From Microbulbifer sediminum (lineage in GTDB: Bacteria > Pseudomonadota > Gammaproteobacteria > Pseudomonadales > Cellvibrionaceae): a stretch of DNA of 64,000 nt. Under the pieces are notes generated by a model. The model worked only from the letters and a program-made list of their open reading frames with translations. It did no database searches and had not been told where the DNA came from. Location of the stretch: NCBI RefSeq assembly GCF_021729035.1, contig NZ_JAJSAP010000011.1, forward strand, positions 46,284 to 110,283, read 5' to 3'. The position numbers were made by a program, and so were the translations under genes. Of this stretch, positions 24,801 to 34,253 are shown in pieces. Each line of letters opens with the position of its first letter. Positions within the stretch are counted from its first letter, which is position 1.

Positions 24801-26261
24801 GTGGCCGCCAGTGCCGCGCGACAGCAAGGTAGGGCAGCGTTGATACTCAAGATTTCCCTTCACATCCTGGTCGTCGTGTACGCATTCAATGCCTTTGCGG
24901 GGACAGGGACCCGCCCAGTGCCATCAGCTGGCGCAGCGTCTCCCGTTTATGTCAGCGATGTTCCCGGTATCAGCGAGGAGATGCTCTCTGTCGATTACTG
25001 GGCCGATCGGCTTGCCAGTGACCGGCTGCGCATGGGTGACCGACAAATCCAGGCTTTCAATGCCCGTAACCTTGCTCGCGGTGAGTTCCTGCATGACCTG
25101 CAGGCACTCGGGGAGACCATGCCGGGAGAGCGGGTGCGTGAGTTACTCGACGGTGTCAGCAGCCCGGCATCGTCAGCGCGCTTTTATCGCGACGGGCGCG
25201 AAGTCCGTGAGGCCGATTACGGGCGTATGCAGGCCTCGGTCCAGCGTGACCGGATCCCTGAGCTGGTGGAGTTGCAGTGGGGCCTGGTCGTAGAGCGCGC
25301 CAGCATGCGGAGCTACCCCACTCGCGAGAGCATATTCAAGACGCCCACAGACCTGGACCTGGATCGATTGCAGGAGACCGGTGTTTTCCCCGGGCAGCAG
25401 GTGGTGCTGCTGCATGAGAGTGCCGATGGCGAGTGGTGGTTTGCCCTTAACTACCATTACGCTGCCTGGCTACCGAAATCCGCAGTGGCGGTGGGGAAGC
25501 GCACACAGGTGGAACAATGGCTGGCAAAGGTGCCACGCCTGGTGGTGACCGGCGCGCAGGTCAGGACCAACTTCAATCCCGTCGACGCGCGCACCTCGGA
25601 GCGGGTGCTGGACATGGGGGTGTCATTGCCGCTGCTGAGCGCGGCAGAAGTGGGGCACAACGTGAAGGGGCAGAACCCCTTCGCCAGTCATATCGTCAGC
25701 CTGCCGGTGCGGGATGGCGCTGGGCGGCTTGCGTTCGAGCCGACCCTGATCGCGCGCAGCCGCGACGTGGCCACGGGGTACCTCGAGTACCGCCCTTCAC
25801 TGGTGTTGGAGCAGGCTTTCAAGTTCCTGGGCGAGCGTTACGGCTGGGGCCATGACTTCAACGGGCGTGACTGCACCGGGTTCGTGGGTGAGGTATACAA
25901 GTCTTTCGGTATCCTTATGCCGCGTAATTCCGGCCAGCAGGGCAGGAGCGCTTTCGCGCCCACGCAGTTCTTTGAGCCCGGGGAGGAACGCAAGCGCCGG
26001 CAGGCTCTGGACAGCCTCAATGTCGGGGATCTTATCTATATACCCGGTCACGTAATGATGTATATCGGTCATGCGGATGGGGAACCCTATGTGATCCACG
26101 ATGTGACCGGCCTGAGTTATTTCAACGCGGATAACGAGTTTTACCGCGGCACCCTGTCCGGTGTCTCGGTAACTCCCCTGGAACCTCTGCAGCTGGGCCG
26201 TGAGCGCAGTTTCGTGGACAGCATTTACGCCATAAAAACCATCCAACCGGTAATGCCATGA
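24801..26261 (+). CDS. SH3 + NlpC/P60 cell-wall peptidase (YkfC-like)
   Basis: The 486-residue product starts at GTG 24801 (an alternative TTG is at 24840). It has an N-terminal hydrophobic export segment (~14-33), a YkfC-like N-terminal region, two SH3-type segments (~150-260) and a C-terminal NlpC/P60 domain (~330-470). The catalytic Cys lies in GRDCTGFVGEV and the His in PGHVMMYIGH. Characterised YkfC enzymes cut the gamma-D-Glu-diamino acid bond in peptides with a free N-terminal L-Ala, producing L-Ala-D-Glu. The next gene encodes the epimerase for exactly that dipeptide and overlaps by 4 bases. Confidence 0.9.
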   Translation: MAASAARQQGRAALILKISLHILVVVYAFNAFAGTGTRPVPSAGAASPVYVSDVPGISEEMLSVDYWADRLASDRLRMGDRQIQAFNARNLARGEFLHDLQALGETMPGERVRELLDGVSSPASSARFYRDGREVREADYGRMQASVQRDRIPELVELQWGLVVERASMRSYPTRESIFKTPTDLDLDRLQETGVFPGQQVVLLHESADGEWWFALNYHYAAWLPKSAVAVGKRTQVEQWLAKVPRLVVTGAQVRTNFNPVDARTSERVLDMGVSLPLLSAAEVGHNVKGQNPFASHIVSLPVRDGAGRLAFEPTLIARSRDVATGYLEYRPSLVLEQAFKFLGERYGWGHDFNGRDCTGFVGEVYKSFGILMPRNSGQQGRSAFAPTQFFEPGEERKRRQALDSLNVGDLIYIPGHVMMYIGHADGEPYVIHDVTGLSYFNADNEFYRGTLSGVSVTPLEPLQLGRERSFVDSIYAIKTIQPVMP

Positions 26262-27352
26262 AAATAGTTGACGTCAAGCTGGGCATGCTCAAGGTGCCCC
26301 TGATCACGCCTTTCAAAACCGCGCTGCGGACCGTCGAGTTTGTTGAGGACGTGATTGTAATGCTGGAGACCGATGATGGTCACATCGGTTACGGCAACGC
26401 GCCGGCCACCGCAGTGATTACCGGTGATACCCACGCCTCGGTGATTGCGGCGATTCGTGAAATCTTCACTCCGTTGCTGCTCAACCGTGATGTGGGTGAC
26501 CTGAATCGCCTGACGCGTGAAATCAGTGCGGCCATGGTGAACAACACCAGTGCCAAGGCGGCAGTGGAAATCGCCCTGTACGACCTTTTCGCCCAGGGCT
26601 TCGGGGTACCCCTGTACCGCGCGCTCGGTGGCGGCGAGAAAAGCCTGACCACGGACATCACGATCAGCGTTGATTACATCGACAAGATGGTGGCGGATGC
26701 CGAGAGCGCGGTAGAGCGGGGATTTGAAATCCTCAAGCTTAAGGTAGGCAAGGATATCCGTCTGGATATAGAGCGTATCAAGGCCGTGTATTCAGCGGTA
26801 AAAGGCAGGGCACTGCTGCGCCTGGATGCGAACCAGGGCTGGAGCCCGAAGCAGGCGGTGCAGGCCATACGCAGCCTGGAGGACGCCGGTGTATTGCTGG
26901 AACTGGTGGAGCAGCCGGTGAAGGCCCGCAACCTCGAGGGTATGCGCTACATCTCAGAGCGGGTCAAGACGCCGATCATGGCCGACGAGAGCGTGTTCGG
27001 CCCGTTGGAAATGATGGATATCATTCAGGGGAGGGTGGCTGAGATCATCAATATCAAGCTGATGAAAACCGGCGGCATTACCAACGCCCTGAGGATGACG
27101 GACCTGGCTGGACTGTACGATGTGGAATGCATGGTAGGATGTATGCTGGAAACGAGTATTGGTGTATCCGCCGCGGCGCATGTGGCTGCAGCCCGATCCT
27201 CTGTGGTATCCAAGCTGGACCTGGATGTGCCGTCACTGTGCCAATTTGACCCGGTGATTGGCGGGGCGACTTACACCGATGCTGATGTGATTCTCAATGA
27301 TACGCCGGGGCTGGGTATCGAAAAAATCGAAGGGCTGAAACTGCTGGCCTAG
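26258..27352 (+). CDS. L-Ala-D/L-Glu epimerase (YkfB/YcjG type)
   Basis: The 364-residue product is an enolase-superfamily enzyme of the muconate-lactonising subgroup. It has the KxK motif in LKLKVGKD (~160), metal ligands in RLDANQGW (Asp ~188), VEQPV (Glu ~218) and MADES (Asp ~242), and the opposite-face Lys in IKLMKTGG. These are the dipeptide-epimerase residues. It should turn L-Ala-D-Glu from peptidoglycan into L-Ala-L-Glu, which ordinary dipeptidases can hydrolyse. It has no signal peptide, so it acts in the cytosol. Translational coupling to the NlpC/P60 gene supports the assignment. Confidence 0.93.
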   Translation: MKIVDVKLGMLKVPLITPFKTALRTVEFVEDVIVMLETDDGHIGYGNAPATAVITGDTHASVIAAIREIFTPLLLNRDVGDLNRLTREISAAMVNNTSAKAAVEIALYDLFAQGFGVPLYRALGGGEKSLTTDITISVDYIDKMVADAESAVERGFEILKLKVGKDIRLDIERIKAVYSAVKGRALLRLDANQGWSPKQAVQAIRSLEDAGVLLELVEQPVKARNLEGMRYISERVKTPIMADESVFGPLEMMDIIQGRVAEIINIKLMKTGGITNALRMTDLAGLYDVECMVGCMLETSIGVSAAAHVAAARSSVVSKLDLDVPSLCQFDPVIGGATYTDADVILNDTPGLGIEKIEGLKLLA

Positions 27353-27393
27353 TGGCGTGCGCGGCTGCGCTGCCACCGCTGGAATGAAAAGCG

Positions 27394-28182
27394 ATGACCT
27401 GTTTGCTGAAAATGCGCGCGATGCGCGAACAGATGTCGGTCAATGAGCGTAAGCTCGCCGACTTCATCCTGGATAATACCAAGCTGCTGCGGGATTACTC
27501 CTCCCAGCAGCTGGCCGATGCGGTGGGTGTCAGCCAGTCGAGCGTGGTGAAGTTCTCCCAGAAGCTCGGTTATAAGGGCTACCCGAGCCTGAAACTGGCC
27601 GTCTACGAAAGCTATGCTGGTGGTATTGCCAGTCCCGCCCGGGATGATGCGGCGTTACCGTTCGGAGGTGGTAATACACCACTGACCGAGCTGGGCCAGA
27701 AAAAACTTGAAGTGCTGGAGAATACTGCTGGCATCAATGACCTGGAACACCTGCGTGCAGCAGTGAAGGCGATTCGCAATGCACGCTGTATCCAGGTATC
27801 CGCCTGCGACGGCTCTGTTTCCGTGGCCCAGTACCTCACTTACCAGCTGCTGGAGCTGGGCTGTTGGGCCGTATTCGATCAAGGTGGGATGCTGCAGCGT
27901 TCCATGGTGGATTCCCTGGGCGAGGAAGACCTGCTGTGTATCATCTGCGATATGCAGGACGAGGAATCGCTGGTTGACGCGGCCAACCGGGCACGGGAAA
28001 AAGGCATCAAGGTGCTCAGCCTCACCCGTTATAACTACAATGCTGCCAGCATTCATGCCGACATCCGTTTGTATGTCATGCCCTCGGAAGAAGAGCAGCC
28101 GCTGCAACGACTGCTGTTCCGTTCCGGGCAGCTGCATCTTATCGAAAGCCTGATCAGCGGCCTGCTGATGGCCGACCAGTAG
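27394..28182 (+). CDS. RpiR-family transcription regulator (MurR-like)
   Basis: The 262-residue product has the RpiR helix-turn-helix domain (~1-75, with SQQLADAVGVSQSSVVKFSQ) and a C-terminal SIS sugar-phosphate-binding domain (~110-245). MurR, the well-known family member next to murQ in E. coli, is a repressor that senses MurNAc-6-phosphate. Position inside the cell-wall cluster suggests a similar role here. A decayed paralogue lies at 47061. The AT-rich palindromes listed near 24680, 29834, 46891 and 47506 are candidate binding sites. Confidence 0.88.
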   Translation: MTCLLKMRAMREQMSVNERKLADFILDNTKLLRDYSSQQLADAVGVSQSSVVKFSQKLGYKGYPSLKLAVYESYAGGIASPARDDAALPFGGGNTPLTELGQKKLEVLENTAGINDLEHLRAAVKAIRNARCIQVSACDGSVSVAQYLTYQLLELGCWAVFDQGGMLQRSMVDSLGEEDLLCIICDMQDEESLVDAANRAREKGIKVLSLTRYNYNAASIHADIRLYVMPSEEEQPLQRLLFRSGQLHLIESLISGLLMADQ

Positions 28183-28235
28183 GGGCGGCCCCGATCCCAG
28201 ACAGCGCGGATCGGGTTAGGCAGAAGCTGCCACGA

Positions 28236-28254
28236 ACCGGGGCGCCGCCCCGGT
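28236..28254. terminator. Hairpin between convergent genes
   Basis: ACCGGGGC (28236-28243) pairs with GCCCCGGT (28247-28254) over a three-base loop, between the convergent regulator and transglutaminase-like genes. There is no clear T-tract on either strand, so any termination would be weak or factor-dependent. Confidence 0.4.
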
Positions 28255-28268
28255 CTGGTATGGCGGGC

Positions 28269-29768
28269 TTATTTGCTGGCGACAGTGGTGGGCTCTGTGT
28301 GCTCGATCTCCCATTCCATATCGTAATCCCACTGGTCGAAGTACAGGTTGCCTCCCTCCCACTCCACTTCGCCCCGCTGTGAATCCACAGTTTCCGAGCG
28401 GAAGTGCTCCTTTTCCGGTGAGAAAGGGCGGCTGTAGTCTGTATTGAAGATCAACCGGTAGGCATCGAGACCGCCGAGGTAGAACCAGGTCTCGGTCTCG
28501 TCGGTACTGCCCAGCTTGCCATGGGTAACGTCCATCGGCAGCCAGCCATAAGGTGCCAGGTAGAACTCGCCCCAGTCGTGCATGGTGTCGAACGACTCTG
28601 GTGAGAACTCCCAGCCTGACTGCCAGCGCGCCGGGATGCCGTTCATGCGCATCAGGGTGATCAGCAACAGTGTCTGCTGCCCGCAGTCGGCATGGCCGGC
28701 ATGGGCCGCATACTGGCTGATATTGCGGATGGTGGAGTACTCCCTCGCGCCAGCCCAGGGAATCTGGTCGACATGGGCAAAGAGTTTCTGCGCAATACGG
28801 TAGGGGTGTGTCTCTTCCCCGACGATGCGTGCCGAGAGTGTCCGTAACTCCGGTGTAAAAACCACGTGTGGTGCCCGCTCCGAAAGATAGGGTTGCAGTG
28901 CCGGCGTGAATTCCACCGGCTCTACCTGCTGCGGATCAATTGCCGTATGCCGGGCAATACTCTCGTAGCGATAGCTGACTTGGAATGTCGTCGGTTCCCC
29001 GGCGCGGGCGGGCTTTTCGAAGTACACAGTGCGCTGGGCCTGGTCCCCGGGTGCCAGCTGGAACTGGGTGGGCGCGGCGGAGATCAGTTCGACATTTTCC
29101 TGTTTGCCGGTAATTTCCTGCGGGAACGGGATCCAGGCCCGCACTATCTCGCCCGCGGGTACCGCATCGGGGTCAACGGAGAGTGTGTAATCGATGCGAA
29201 TGCGGTTGCGCGGCGGCGTTTCAGCTGTGATTACTTCCCGGTGATGCGGGTGCAGGGCATAGAGTGGCGCCTTGCCGGTAAAGCGCTGGTAGTTGTCAGT
29301 TCGTCGTGCCGCGGCATCGGAAATATGGACCAGGTTATAGGCGGTCTTGTTGAAGAAGCGGCGCTCGCCGTCAATCACTCTGGATTCCAGCAGCCCCTGT
29401 TGATCCCAGGCGAGGATGTCCTCGGCCGTGGCGTCGGGAATATAGCGCTGGATGGAAGGCAGCAGTTCTTCCTCCGATAACTGGAAGTCCATTTCAATAC
29501 GGCGCATGCGTTCTTTCTCGAACAGCAGGTAAGCGGCTTCGCTGTGTGTGGGGTCGGTTTCCAGCATGTTCCTGATCTCCTGGCGAGCTTCGCTGTACAG
29601 GCCCTTGTCGGCCAGCTGCTGGACCCGGGCGACGCTGTCTTCACCCTGGCCGCATCCTCCGAGAGCCATGGCCGAAACCAGGGCGGCGGAAAGGATTTTT
29701 TTCAGGGGGCGACAGGACGTCGCTGGCAGGTTTTCCCTGCACGTTTTTATGGAAGGTGTCTTGCGCAC
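28269..29768 (-). CDS. Transglutaminase-like lipoprotein
   Basis: The 499-residue product has a lipobox (ALGGC, near residue 39) and a TPR-like helical stretch (~45-90). A beta-rich region follows (~190-290). The transglutaminase-like domain (~300-430) shows the Cys-His-Asp triad in HADCGQQTLLL, TMHDWGEFYLAP and PMDVTHG. Bacterial proteins of this fold are usually papain-like peptidases or of unknown function, not protein cross-linkers. A cell-wall-peptide protease is conceivable given the neighbours but is not shown. It starts next to an AT-rich region with the cluster's recurring motif. Confidence 0.78.
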   Translation of the reverse strand: MRKTPSIKTCRENLPATSCRPLKKILSAALVSAMALGGCGQGEDSVARVQQLADKGLYSEARQEIRNMLETDPTHSEAAYLLFEKERMRRIEMDFQLSEEELLPSIQRYIPDATAEDILAWDQQGLLESRVIDGERRFFNKTAYNLVHISDAAARRTDNYQRFTGKAPLYALHPHHREVITAETPPRNRIRIDYTLSVDPDAVPAGEIVRAWIPFPQEITGKQENVELISAAPTQFQLAPGDQAQRTVYFEKPARAGEPTTFQVSYRYESIARHTAIDPQQVEPVEFTPALQPYLSERAPHVVFTPELRTLSARIVGEETHPYRIAQKLFAHVDQIPWAGAREYSTIRNISQYAAHAGHADCGQQTLLLITLMRMNGIPARWQSGWEFSPESFDTMHDWGEFYLAPYGWLPMDVTHGKLGSTDETETWFYLGGLDAYRLIFNTDYSRPFSPEKEHFRSETVDSQRGEVEWEGGNLYFDQWDYDMEWEIEHTEPTTVASK

Positions 29769-29800
29769 GGCGGGCTCCGGAAATCGTTTGCCTTTGCTCT

Positions 29801-29860
29801 GAATAAATTATGTTTACATGGCAAATTCGTATTGATAAATTATTCTTAAAATTATTCTAA
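29801..29860. promoter_or_regulatory. AT-rich divergent promoter region with repeated ATTATTC motif
   Basis: The sites GAATAAATTATG (29801-29812), GATAAATTATTCTT (29834-29847) and AAATTATTCTAA (29849-29860) lie within 60 bases. This is 33-92 bases upstream of the transglutaminase-like gene and on the 5' side of the divergent serine hydrolase gene. The motif matches the palindromes near 24680 and 47506. The rest of 29769-30030 shows no gene. Confidence 0.45.
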
Positions 29861-30030
29861 ACAAATGCCTGGGTCAAGTCGGACGAGGACAATTGCAACG
29901 CCAACCAGTATGCCAGCTGGTCTGTGACGGGGCCTCCGGCCTCTCTTTGATTGGTATCGCTGAAGGCAGCAGTGGTTGTGTTGCTCTTTACTTACGGTCT
30001 CTTGACTACAGGCTGCCCACTGGAGGCCTC

Positions 30031-31668
30031 ATGTTACCGATCCCACTGAATAACCCGTCCTGGTTGCCTGCAGTCGGCCTCGCCGTCACGGCCATGCTGG
30101 CTGGGTGTAGCAGTGGCCGGGATGCGCAACAGCCCCTCCCCGATCCGGAATCCCTGGTTCAGCGGGTACTTGAGGAAGAGCGGGTACCGGGGGCGGCTGT
30201 GGGGATCTGGCACGCCGGCCAGCCAGTGCTGCTGCAGGGATTCGGGGTGACCAATGTAGAGAGCCCGCGCCCGGTGGATCCGCAGACCCTGTTCAAGCTT
30301 GCTTCCACCACCAAGGCCTTTACCACTGCGGCGCTGGCGCTGCTGGTGGAGGAGGGGAAGTTGCAGTGGGACAGTCCGGTGGTGGACTACCTGCCGCAAT
30401 TTGCCCTGGGCGATGAGTGGATTACGCAGGAGTTCCAGGTGGTGGACCTGCTCACCCATCGTTCCGGGCTGGGCCCCGGCGCGGGGGACCTGATGCTGTG
30501 GCCGCAGCCCAACAGCTTCAGTCGTGCGGATATCCTGCAGGGGCTGCGGCACCTGCCGGTGACTGGCAGCTTTCGCGCCGACTACGCCTACGACAACCTG
30601 CTTTATATCGTGGCCGGTGAGCTGATCGCCGCCGTATCCGGTATGAGCTACGAGGATTTTGTGCAGCAACGCCTGCTGGCGGAGCTGGGCCTGGAGCACT
30701 GCTACGCTGGACCGGTACCGGAGACTGCGCGGGACAACCTTGCCGACCCCCACCGGCTGGAGGGGGATCGCCTGGTGGTCGATACACCCAACCTGGCTCC
30801 CGATCACCCGATCGTTCTCGCCGCCGCCGGCGGTATGCACTGTAGTGCCGGCGATATGCTGCGTTGGCTGCGGACGCTGCTGGCCGGTGGTGTCAGCCCC
30901 GAAGGCGAACGCCTGCTGAGCCTGGAATCCCGCGATCGCCTGTGGCAGCCGGTTACCCTGATGCCAATGTCAGCGGAGCGCTCCGAGCGCGACCGCGGCC
31001 ACTTTTATGCCTATGCGTTGGGCTGGCGCGTGCAGGACATGTACGGCAAGCGGGTGATTCACCATACCGGTTCACTCTCCGGTATGTATGCCTGGGTAGC
31101 GATCGTGCCTGAAGAAGAGCTGGCCATGGTGGTGCTGATGAACCGCAGTGCCGGCGTGGCACGGCAGGCACTGATCCACGGGCTGCTGAAACCCTACCTG
31201 GGTGCCGGGCCACGGGACTGGCTGGCGCATTTCCAGGAGCTCTGGGGTGGGGCCGCGGCCCCCAGCGAGCCGGAACTGCTGCCCCGGCCGGAAAGCCGTG
31301 CGCCGGTGGCCCGCAAGCAGGTTGAGGGGCGCTACCGTGATCCCTGGTTCGGGCCGATGGAAATCTTCACAAACGCGGCGGGCAAACTGCGCTGGCGCTC
31401 ACTGAGGTCACCGCGGCTTGTGGGCACTATGGAGCCTGCCGCACCGGGTGTATGGAGCTTGCGCTGGGACGACCGCAGCCTGCAGGCGGATGCCTGGCTG
31501 ATGGCCGAAGAGCGTGAGGACGGCGAACTGGTGGTCACAATGCAGCCCCTGTCGCGCGGGGTGGACTTCAGTTATGACTTTCCGGACCTGCGTTTTGTCC
31601 GTACCGGCCCGGTCGGGGAAAGGGTCGAGGCAGTGGGTCCGGTGGCACAAAAGAAGAATAAGCAGTAA
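30031..31668 (+). CDS. Serine beta-lactamase-fold hydrolase lipoprotein (AmpH/EstB-like)
   Basis: From the ATG at 30031, with TGGAGG upstream, the product has 545 residues and a lipobox (TAMLAGC, Cys26). A class C beta-lactamase/DD-peptidase-like domain follows, with the SxxK motif STTK (Ser92, Lys95), YDN in the DYAYDNLLY stretch (~187) and a distal HHTGSLSG. A ~130-residue C-terminal domain of the DUF3471 type comes last. Family members include DD-carboxypeptidases, D-aminopeptidases and esterases. Beside LD-carboxypeptidase and other wall-peptide enzymes, a D-amino-acid peptide substrate is the best guess. It is 11 bases ahead of the next gene. Confidence 0.82.
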   Translation: MLPIPLNNPSWLPAVGLAVTAMLAGCSSGRDAQQPLPDPESLVQRVLEEERVPGAAVGIWHAGQPVLLQGFGVTNVESPRPVDPQTLFKLASTTKAFTTAALALLVEEGKLQWDSPVVDYLPQFALGDEWITQEFQVVDLLTHRSGLGPGAGDLMLWPQPNSFSRADILQGLRHLPVTGSFRADYAYDNLLYIVAGELIAAVSGMSYEDFVQQRLLAELGLEHCYAGPVPETARDNLADPHRLEGDRLVVDTPNLAPDHPIVLAAAGGMHCSAGDMLRWLRTLLAGGVSPEGERLLSLESRDRLWQPVTLMPMSAERSERDRGHFYAYALGWRVQDMYGKRVIHHTGSLSGMYAWVAIVPEEELAMVVLMNRSAGVARQALIHGLLKPYLGAGPRDWLAHFQELWGGAAAPSEPELLPRPESRAPVARKQVEGRYRDPWFGPMEIFTNAAGKLRWRSLRSPRLVGTMEPAAPGVWSLRWDDRSLQADAWLMAEEREDGELVVTMQPLSRGVDFSYDFPDLRFVRTGPVGERVEAVGPVAQKKNKQ

Positions 31669-31679
31669 CAGGAGCGAAC

Positions 31680-32726
31680 GTGGACAGAAGAACCCTGATC
31701 AAGAGCCTGGTGTCGGTGCCATTGCTGGGCGCAATGGCCGGTGCCGCCACCAATGTCGCGGCCGCCGGGGAGCAGCGGCCGCGGAGACCCGCCAGGCTGC
31801 GCAAGGGGATGACCGTAGGGCTGGTGACTCCGGCCAGCAATGCCTGGGAGGACGAGGATATCCGCTTCGCCATCGATGTGGTGAAGTCACTGGGATTCCG
31901 GATAAAGGAAGGCGAACACCTCTACCAGCGTACCCAGTACCTGGCCGGCCCGGACCTGGCGCGGGCCCAGGATATCAATGCCATGTTTGCCGATGACGGT
32001 GTGGATGCGGTGTTCTGCCTGCGGGGTGGCTACGGCACGCCACGAATCCTGCCGATGCTGGACTATGACACCATTGCCGGGAATCCCAAGGTGCTGCTGG
32101 GCTATTCCGATATCACCGCGCTGCTGAATGCCATTTACCAGCGCTGCGGCTTCGTTACCTTCCACGGCCCCATCGCCGCGCAGAACTTCACCGATTACAC
32201 CCTGGAGGAATACCGCAAGGTGCTGGTGCGGGGTGAGTCCCCGACCTTGCTGGGAGCGCCACCGCCCTTTGAGGCCCGGCCGGGCAGGGCGGAGCACCGC
32301 AACCGGATTACCCGGTTTCGCGGCGGGCGCGCCCGTGGTCGCCTGGTGGGCGGCAACCTGTCACTGGTCTGCAGCCTGCTGGGCACCGAGTTCGAACCCG
32401 ATTTCCGCGACTGCCTGCTGTTCCTCGAGGACGTGGGCGAGGCGCCCTACCGGATCGACCGGATGCTGACGCAGCTGTGGCTGGCGGGCAAGCTCGACCA
32501 GGTGGCGGGAATCGTCTTCGGCAAGTTCACGGAGACCGATACCGACGGCAATACCTTCAGCGTGGAGCACGTGCTGCGTGAGCGCTGTGCGGGGCTGGAA
32601 GTCCCTGTGGTACGGGGCCTGATGATCGGTCACGTGGATGACCAGACGGTGGTCCCGGTGGGGGCCATGGCGGAACTCGACGGTGATGCCGGCACTCTGA
32701 AACTGCTCGAACCGGTAGTTACGTGA
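31680..32726 (+). CDS. LD-carboxypeptidase (peptidase family S66), exported
   Basis: The 348-residue product matches LdcA. It has CLRGGYGTPRIL, the nucleophile Ser143 in GYSDIT, the Glu in LFLEDVGEAPYRIDRML and the His in MIGHVDDQ. It removes the terminal D-Ala from L,D-linked tetrapeptides. E. coli LdcA is cytosolic, but this protein starts MDRRTLIKSLVSVPLLGAMA, a twin-arginine-like signal ending near AAA28, so it is probably exported. The start is GTG at 31680 with GGAGCGAA upstream. It is in operon with the preceding serine hydrolase. Confidence 0.93.
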   Translation: MDRRTLIKSLVSVPLLGAMAGAATNVAAAGEQRPRRPARLRKGMTVGLVTPASNAWEDEDIRFAIDVVKSLGFRIKEGEHLYQRTQYLAGPDLARAQDINAMFADDGVDAVFCLRGGYGTPRILPMLDYDTIAGNPKVLLGYSDITALLNAIYQRCGFVTFHGPIAAQNFTDYTLEEYRKVLVRGESPTLLGAPPPFEARPGRAEHRNRITRFRGGRARGRLVGGNLSLVCSLLGTEFEPDFRDCLLFLEDVGEAPYRIDRMLTQLWLAGKLDQVAGIVFGKFTETDTDGNTFSVEHVLRERCAGLEVPVVRGLMIGHVDDQTVVPVGAMAELDGDAGTLKLLEPVVT

Positions 32727-32852
32727 TCACAAAACCTCTATGATGCGTTCTGCCGGGGCCTGTCGCCCGGCGCCCGGCTGGCCGGGCGATGCCTGCCGGA
32801 TTGGCGGGAGCCGGGGGCTGGCCGGCAAGCTGAATAATAAATAGAAGCCTGT

Positions 32853-34247
32853 ATGACTGAATTGACCTGGATTACCCTGCTTCCCCCCTTTTTCGCCATC
32901 GGCCTGGCCCTGCTGACCCGCCAGGTATACTTGGCCCTGTTTGCCGGTATCTGGCTTGGTTATTATCTGCTCAACCAATCCGGGGTACTCCCTTCCCTGG
33001 CAGAAGCCCTCGATGGCGTGCTGGCCGTACTGGCGAACCCTGGCGATGCGCGGGTAGTCATGTTTACCCTGGTCATCGGTGCCTTCATCATCACCCTCGA
33101 GCGCAGCGGTGCCGTCACCGGCTTTGTACGCTTCCTGGAGCGGAGTCACTGGGTCACCAACGGTAAGCGCGCCCAGTGGATGGCGTGGCTGGTGGGGGTG
33201 CTTATTTTCATTGAATCCAATATCACGGTGCTGGTGTCCGGTACGGTGTCGCGCCCGCTGTTTGATCGCTTTCGTGTGGCGCGGGAAAAGCTCGCCTACA
33301 TTATCGATTCCACCTCCGCCCCGGTCTGCATGCTGATCCCCCTCAATGCCTGGGGGGCGTTCAACCTGGGCCTGCTCGAGGGGCTGGATGTCAGCGACCC
33401 GCTGACAGTACTGTTGTCCAGTATTCCGCTGAACCTGTATGCCATTACCGCGGTGGCGATGACCGCATTCACCATAGCCCGTAACTACAATCCCGGCCCC
33501 ATGGCCGCGGCCCAGGCCCGAACGGATGGCGGAGAGGTGGACGGCATTGAGCTGTCCGTCCATATCGATAAAGAAAAAACGGCCAAGCCCCGGGCAGTCA
33601 ATATGATCGTGCCGATCCTGGTGCTTATCCTGGCCATGCCAGCCGGCCTGTGGATTACCGGTAATGGCGAGATCTTTGCCGGCTCGGGCTCCACTTCGGT
33701 GCTGTGGGCCTCCCTCGCCGGTCTCACTGTAGTATCGGTGATGGTGCTGGCCCAGCGGATCATGAACCTGGATGAACTCAGCCATACCTGGATGGAGGGG
33801 GCTGGGCGTATGTTGCCGCTGGCGGTAATCCTGGTACTGGCGCTGGCATTGGGCTCGGTCGCCAAGACGCTGGGCACCGGTGACTACGTCGCCGGTATGG
33901 TGGGGGACGCGATCCCACTGTGGCTGTTGCCGCTGGTGATCTTCCTTGTCTCCGGCCTGATCGCGTTTTCCGTCGGCTCCAGCTGGGGCACTTTCTCGAT
34001 CATGTTGCCGATTGCGATTCCGGTCGCATCGGCACTGGGCGCTGAACCCGCCCTGTTTGTCGCCGCCGTATTGTCCGGCGGTATTTTCGGCGATCACTCC
34101 TCGCCAATTTCGGACACCACGATTGTCTCTTCGCTGGCGTCCGGCACTGAACATATTGACCATGTCCGGACCCAGTTGCCTTATGCACTGCGGGCCGGTG
34201 CCATCAGCGCGGCGGGTTTTGTGCTGCTGGGTGTGGTCCTGTTGTAA
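32853..34247 (+). CDS. NhaC-family Na+/H+ antiporter or amino-acid/amine carrier
   Basis: The 464-residue product has 11-12 membrane segments. It shows the NhaC-type pattern: LVIGAFIITLERSGA, IESNITVLVSGTVSRP, APVCMLIPLNAWGA and SSWGTFSIMLPIAIP, plus the late GIFGDHSSPISDTTIVSS. NhaC-family members exchange Na+ for H+ but several carry organic substrates. The decarboxylase gene begins 6 bases after its stop. Such tight pairing recalls decarboxylase-antiporter couples, so it may move the amine or amino acid involved. That is an inference. Confidence 0.8.
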   Translation: MTELTWITLLPPFFAIGLALLTRQVYLALFAGIWLGYYLLNQSGVLPSLAEALDGVLAVLANPGDARVVMFTLVIGAFIITLERSGAVTGFVRFLERSHWVTNGKRAQWMAWLVGVLIFIESNITVLVSGTVSRPLFDRFRVAREKLAYIIDSTSAPVCMLIPLNAWGAFNLGLLEGLDVSDPLTVLLSSIPLNLYAITAVAMTAFTIARNYNPGPMAAAQARTDGGEVDGIELSVHIDKEKTAKPRAVNMIVPILVLILAMPAGLWITGNGEIFAGSGSTSVLWASLAGLTVVSVMVLAQRIMNLDELSHTWMEGAGRMLPLAVILVLALALGSVAKTLGTGDYVAGMVGDAIPLWLLPLVIFLVSGLIAFSVGSSWGTFSIMLPIAIPVASALGAEPALFVAAVLSGGIFGDHSSPISDTTIVSSLASGTEHIDHVRTQLPYALRAGAISAAGFVLLGVVLL

Positions 34248-34253
34248 CTGAAC

